DNA from: an uncultured Alphaproteobacteria bacterium
GTDB taxonomy: Bacteria > Pseudomonadota > Alphaproteobacteria > Micropepsales > Micropepsaceae
NCBI GenBank assembly: GCA_937942205.1
Contig: CALDFO010000541.1
Span: 1-6,239, forward strand
Length of the DNA stretch: 6,239 nt
Direction of reading: 5' to 3'
Numbering within the stretch: the first letter of the stretch is position 1; each line of letters begins with the position of its first letter. The translations under genes were made by a program, and so were the position numbers. The notes under the pieces are model-generated. The model ran no database searches and was not told the origin of the DNA. It worked only from the letters and a program-made list of their open reading frames with translations. This document shows positions 6,169-6,239 of the stretch, one piece after another.

Positions 6169-6197
6169 CTTATAGGGGCAGGGGGCGGAACCGGCAA
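6169..6197 (-). promoter_or_regulatory. Candidate pyrB promoter, giving a nearly leaderless mRNA
   Basis: On the minus strand TTGCCG (6197-6192) and TATAAG (6174-6169) are separated by exactly 17 bases; they match the sigma-70 type consensus at 4/6 and 5/6. Only 10 bases separate the -10 from the pyrB ATG, so the transcript would begin within a few bases of the start codon. A second -35-like TTGACG at 6212-6207 is too far from this -10 (32 bases) to pair with it. Confidence 0.5.
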
Positions 6198-6227
6198 GTT
6201 CCGGTGCGTCAACTTTCTTGCGGAACC
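6185..6227. repeat. Small direct and inverted repeats upstream of pyrB
   Basis: GCGGAACC occurs twice in the same orientation, at 6185-6192 and 6220-6227 (35 bases apart). CGGAAC (6186-6191) and GTTCCG (6198-6203) form an inverted repeat around the -35 element. The symmetry could mark an operator or a folded DNA site. The rest of the window edge (6228-6239) shows nothing I can name. Confidence 0.35.
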
Positions 6228-6239
6228 CGCACTTTCCTG

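Noticed and set aside
6159..6212. TTG start for pyrB at 6212
   Set aside because: It adds 18 Pro-rich residues that run across the candidate -35/-10, and the family N-terminus fits ATG 6158.
1..6239. CRISPR array, tRNA, rRNA, phage or toxin-antitoxin module
   Set aside because: No regularly spaced repeats, cloverleaf-like segments or related protein families were seen. The short repeats found are isolated pairs.

Overview
The window reads as a GC-rich chromosomal housekeeping region of an alphaproteobacterium. The protein sequences have a Rhodospirillales-like flavour, but this is only an impression from family resemblance; no 16S or marker search was possible. The order pyrB - pyrC - plsY - dprA - topA, all on the minus strand, is a common alphaproteobacterial arrangement. 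The window should be read right to left.

From the right edge: a candidate promoter (6169-6197) sits almost directly on the ATG of pyrB (aspartate transcarbamoylase), leaving little or no 5' leader. pyrB overlaps the next gene by an ATGA tetranucleotide. That gene is a dihydroorotase homologue, but four of its metal-ligand positions and the substrate arginine are replaced, so it looks like a non-catalytic PyrC' partner of the transcarbamoylase and not a working dihydroorotase. A gene-free stretch (3690-3921) follows. It is bounded by an 11-bp inverted repeat and contains three hairpins, which suggests a small mobile or REP-like intergenic element. Next are plsY (membrane acyl-phosphate:glycerol-3-phosphate acyltransferase) and dprA (RecA loader for incoming single-stranded DNA). 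dprA probably starts at a GTG with a good Shine-Dalgarno inside the end of plsY.

Between dprA and topA lie about 480 bases. On the plus strand they carry a small helical-protein gene (1740-2000) that converges on and slightly overlaps the end of dprA. Left of it are an AT-rich control region with direct and inverted repeats, then a likely topA promoter and leader. The left edge cuts topA (DNA topoisomerase I) after about 497 codons; the part seen is intact and has its catalytic residues.

Functionally the window mixes pyrimidine synthesis (pyrB, pyrC'), phospholipid initiation (plsY), DNA uptake and recombination (dprA) and supercoiling control (topA). I see no phage genes, transposase genes, CRISPR, tRNA or rRNA. 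The points most worth a second look are the degenerate dihydroorotase, the structured intergenic element, the near-leaderless pyrB and the small convergent gene. I did not find a novel multi-gene system.
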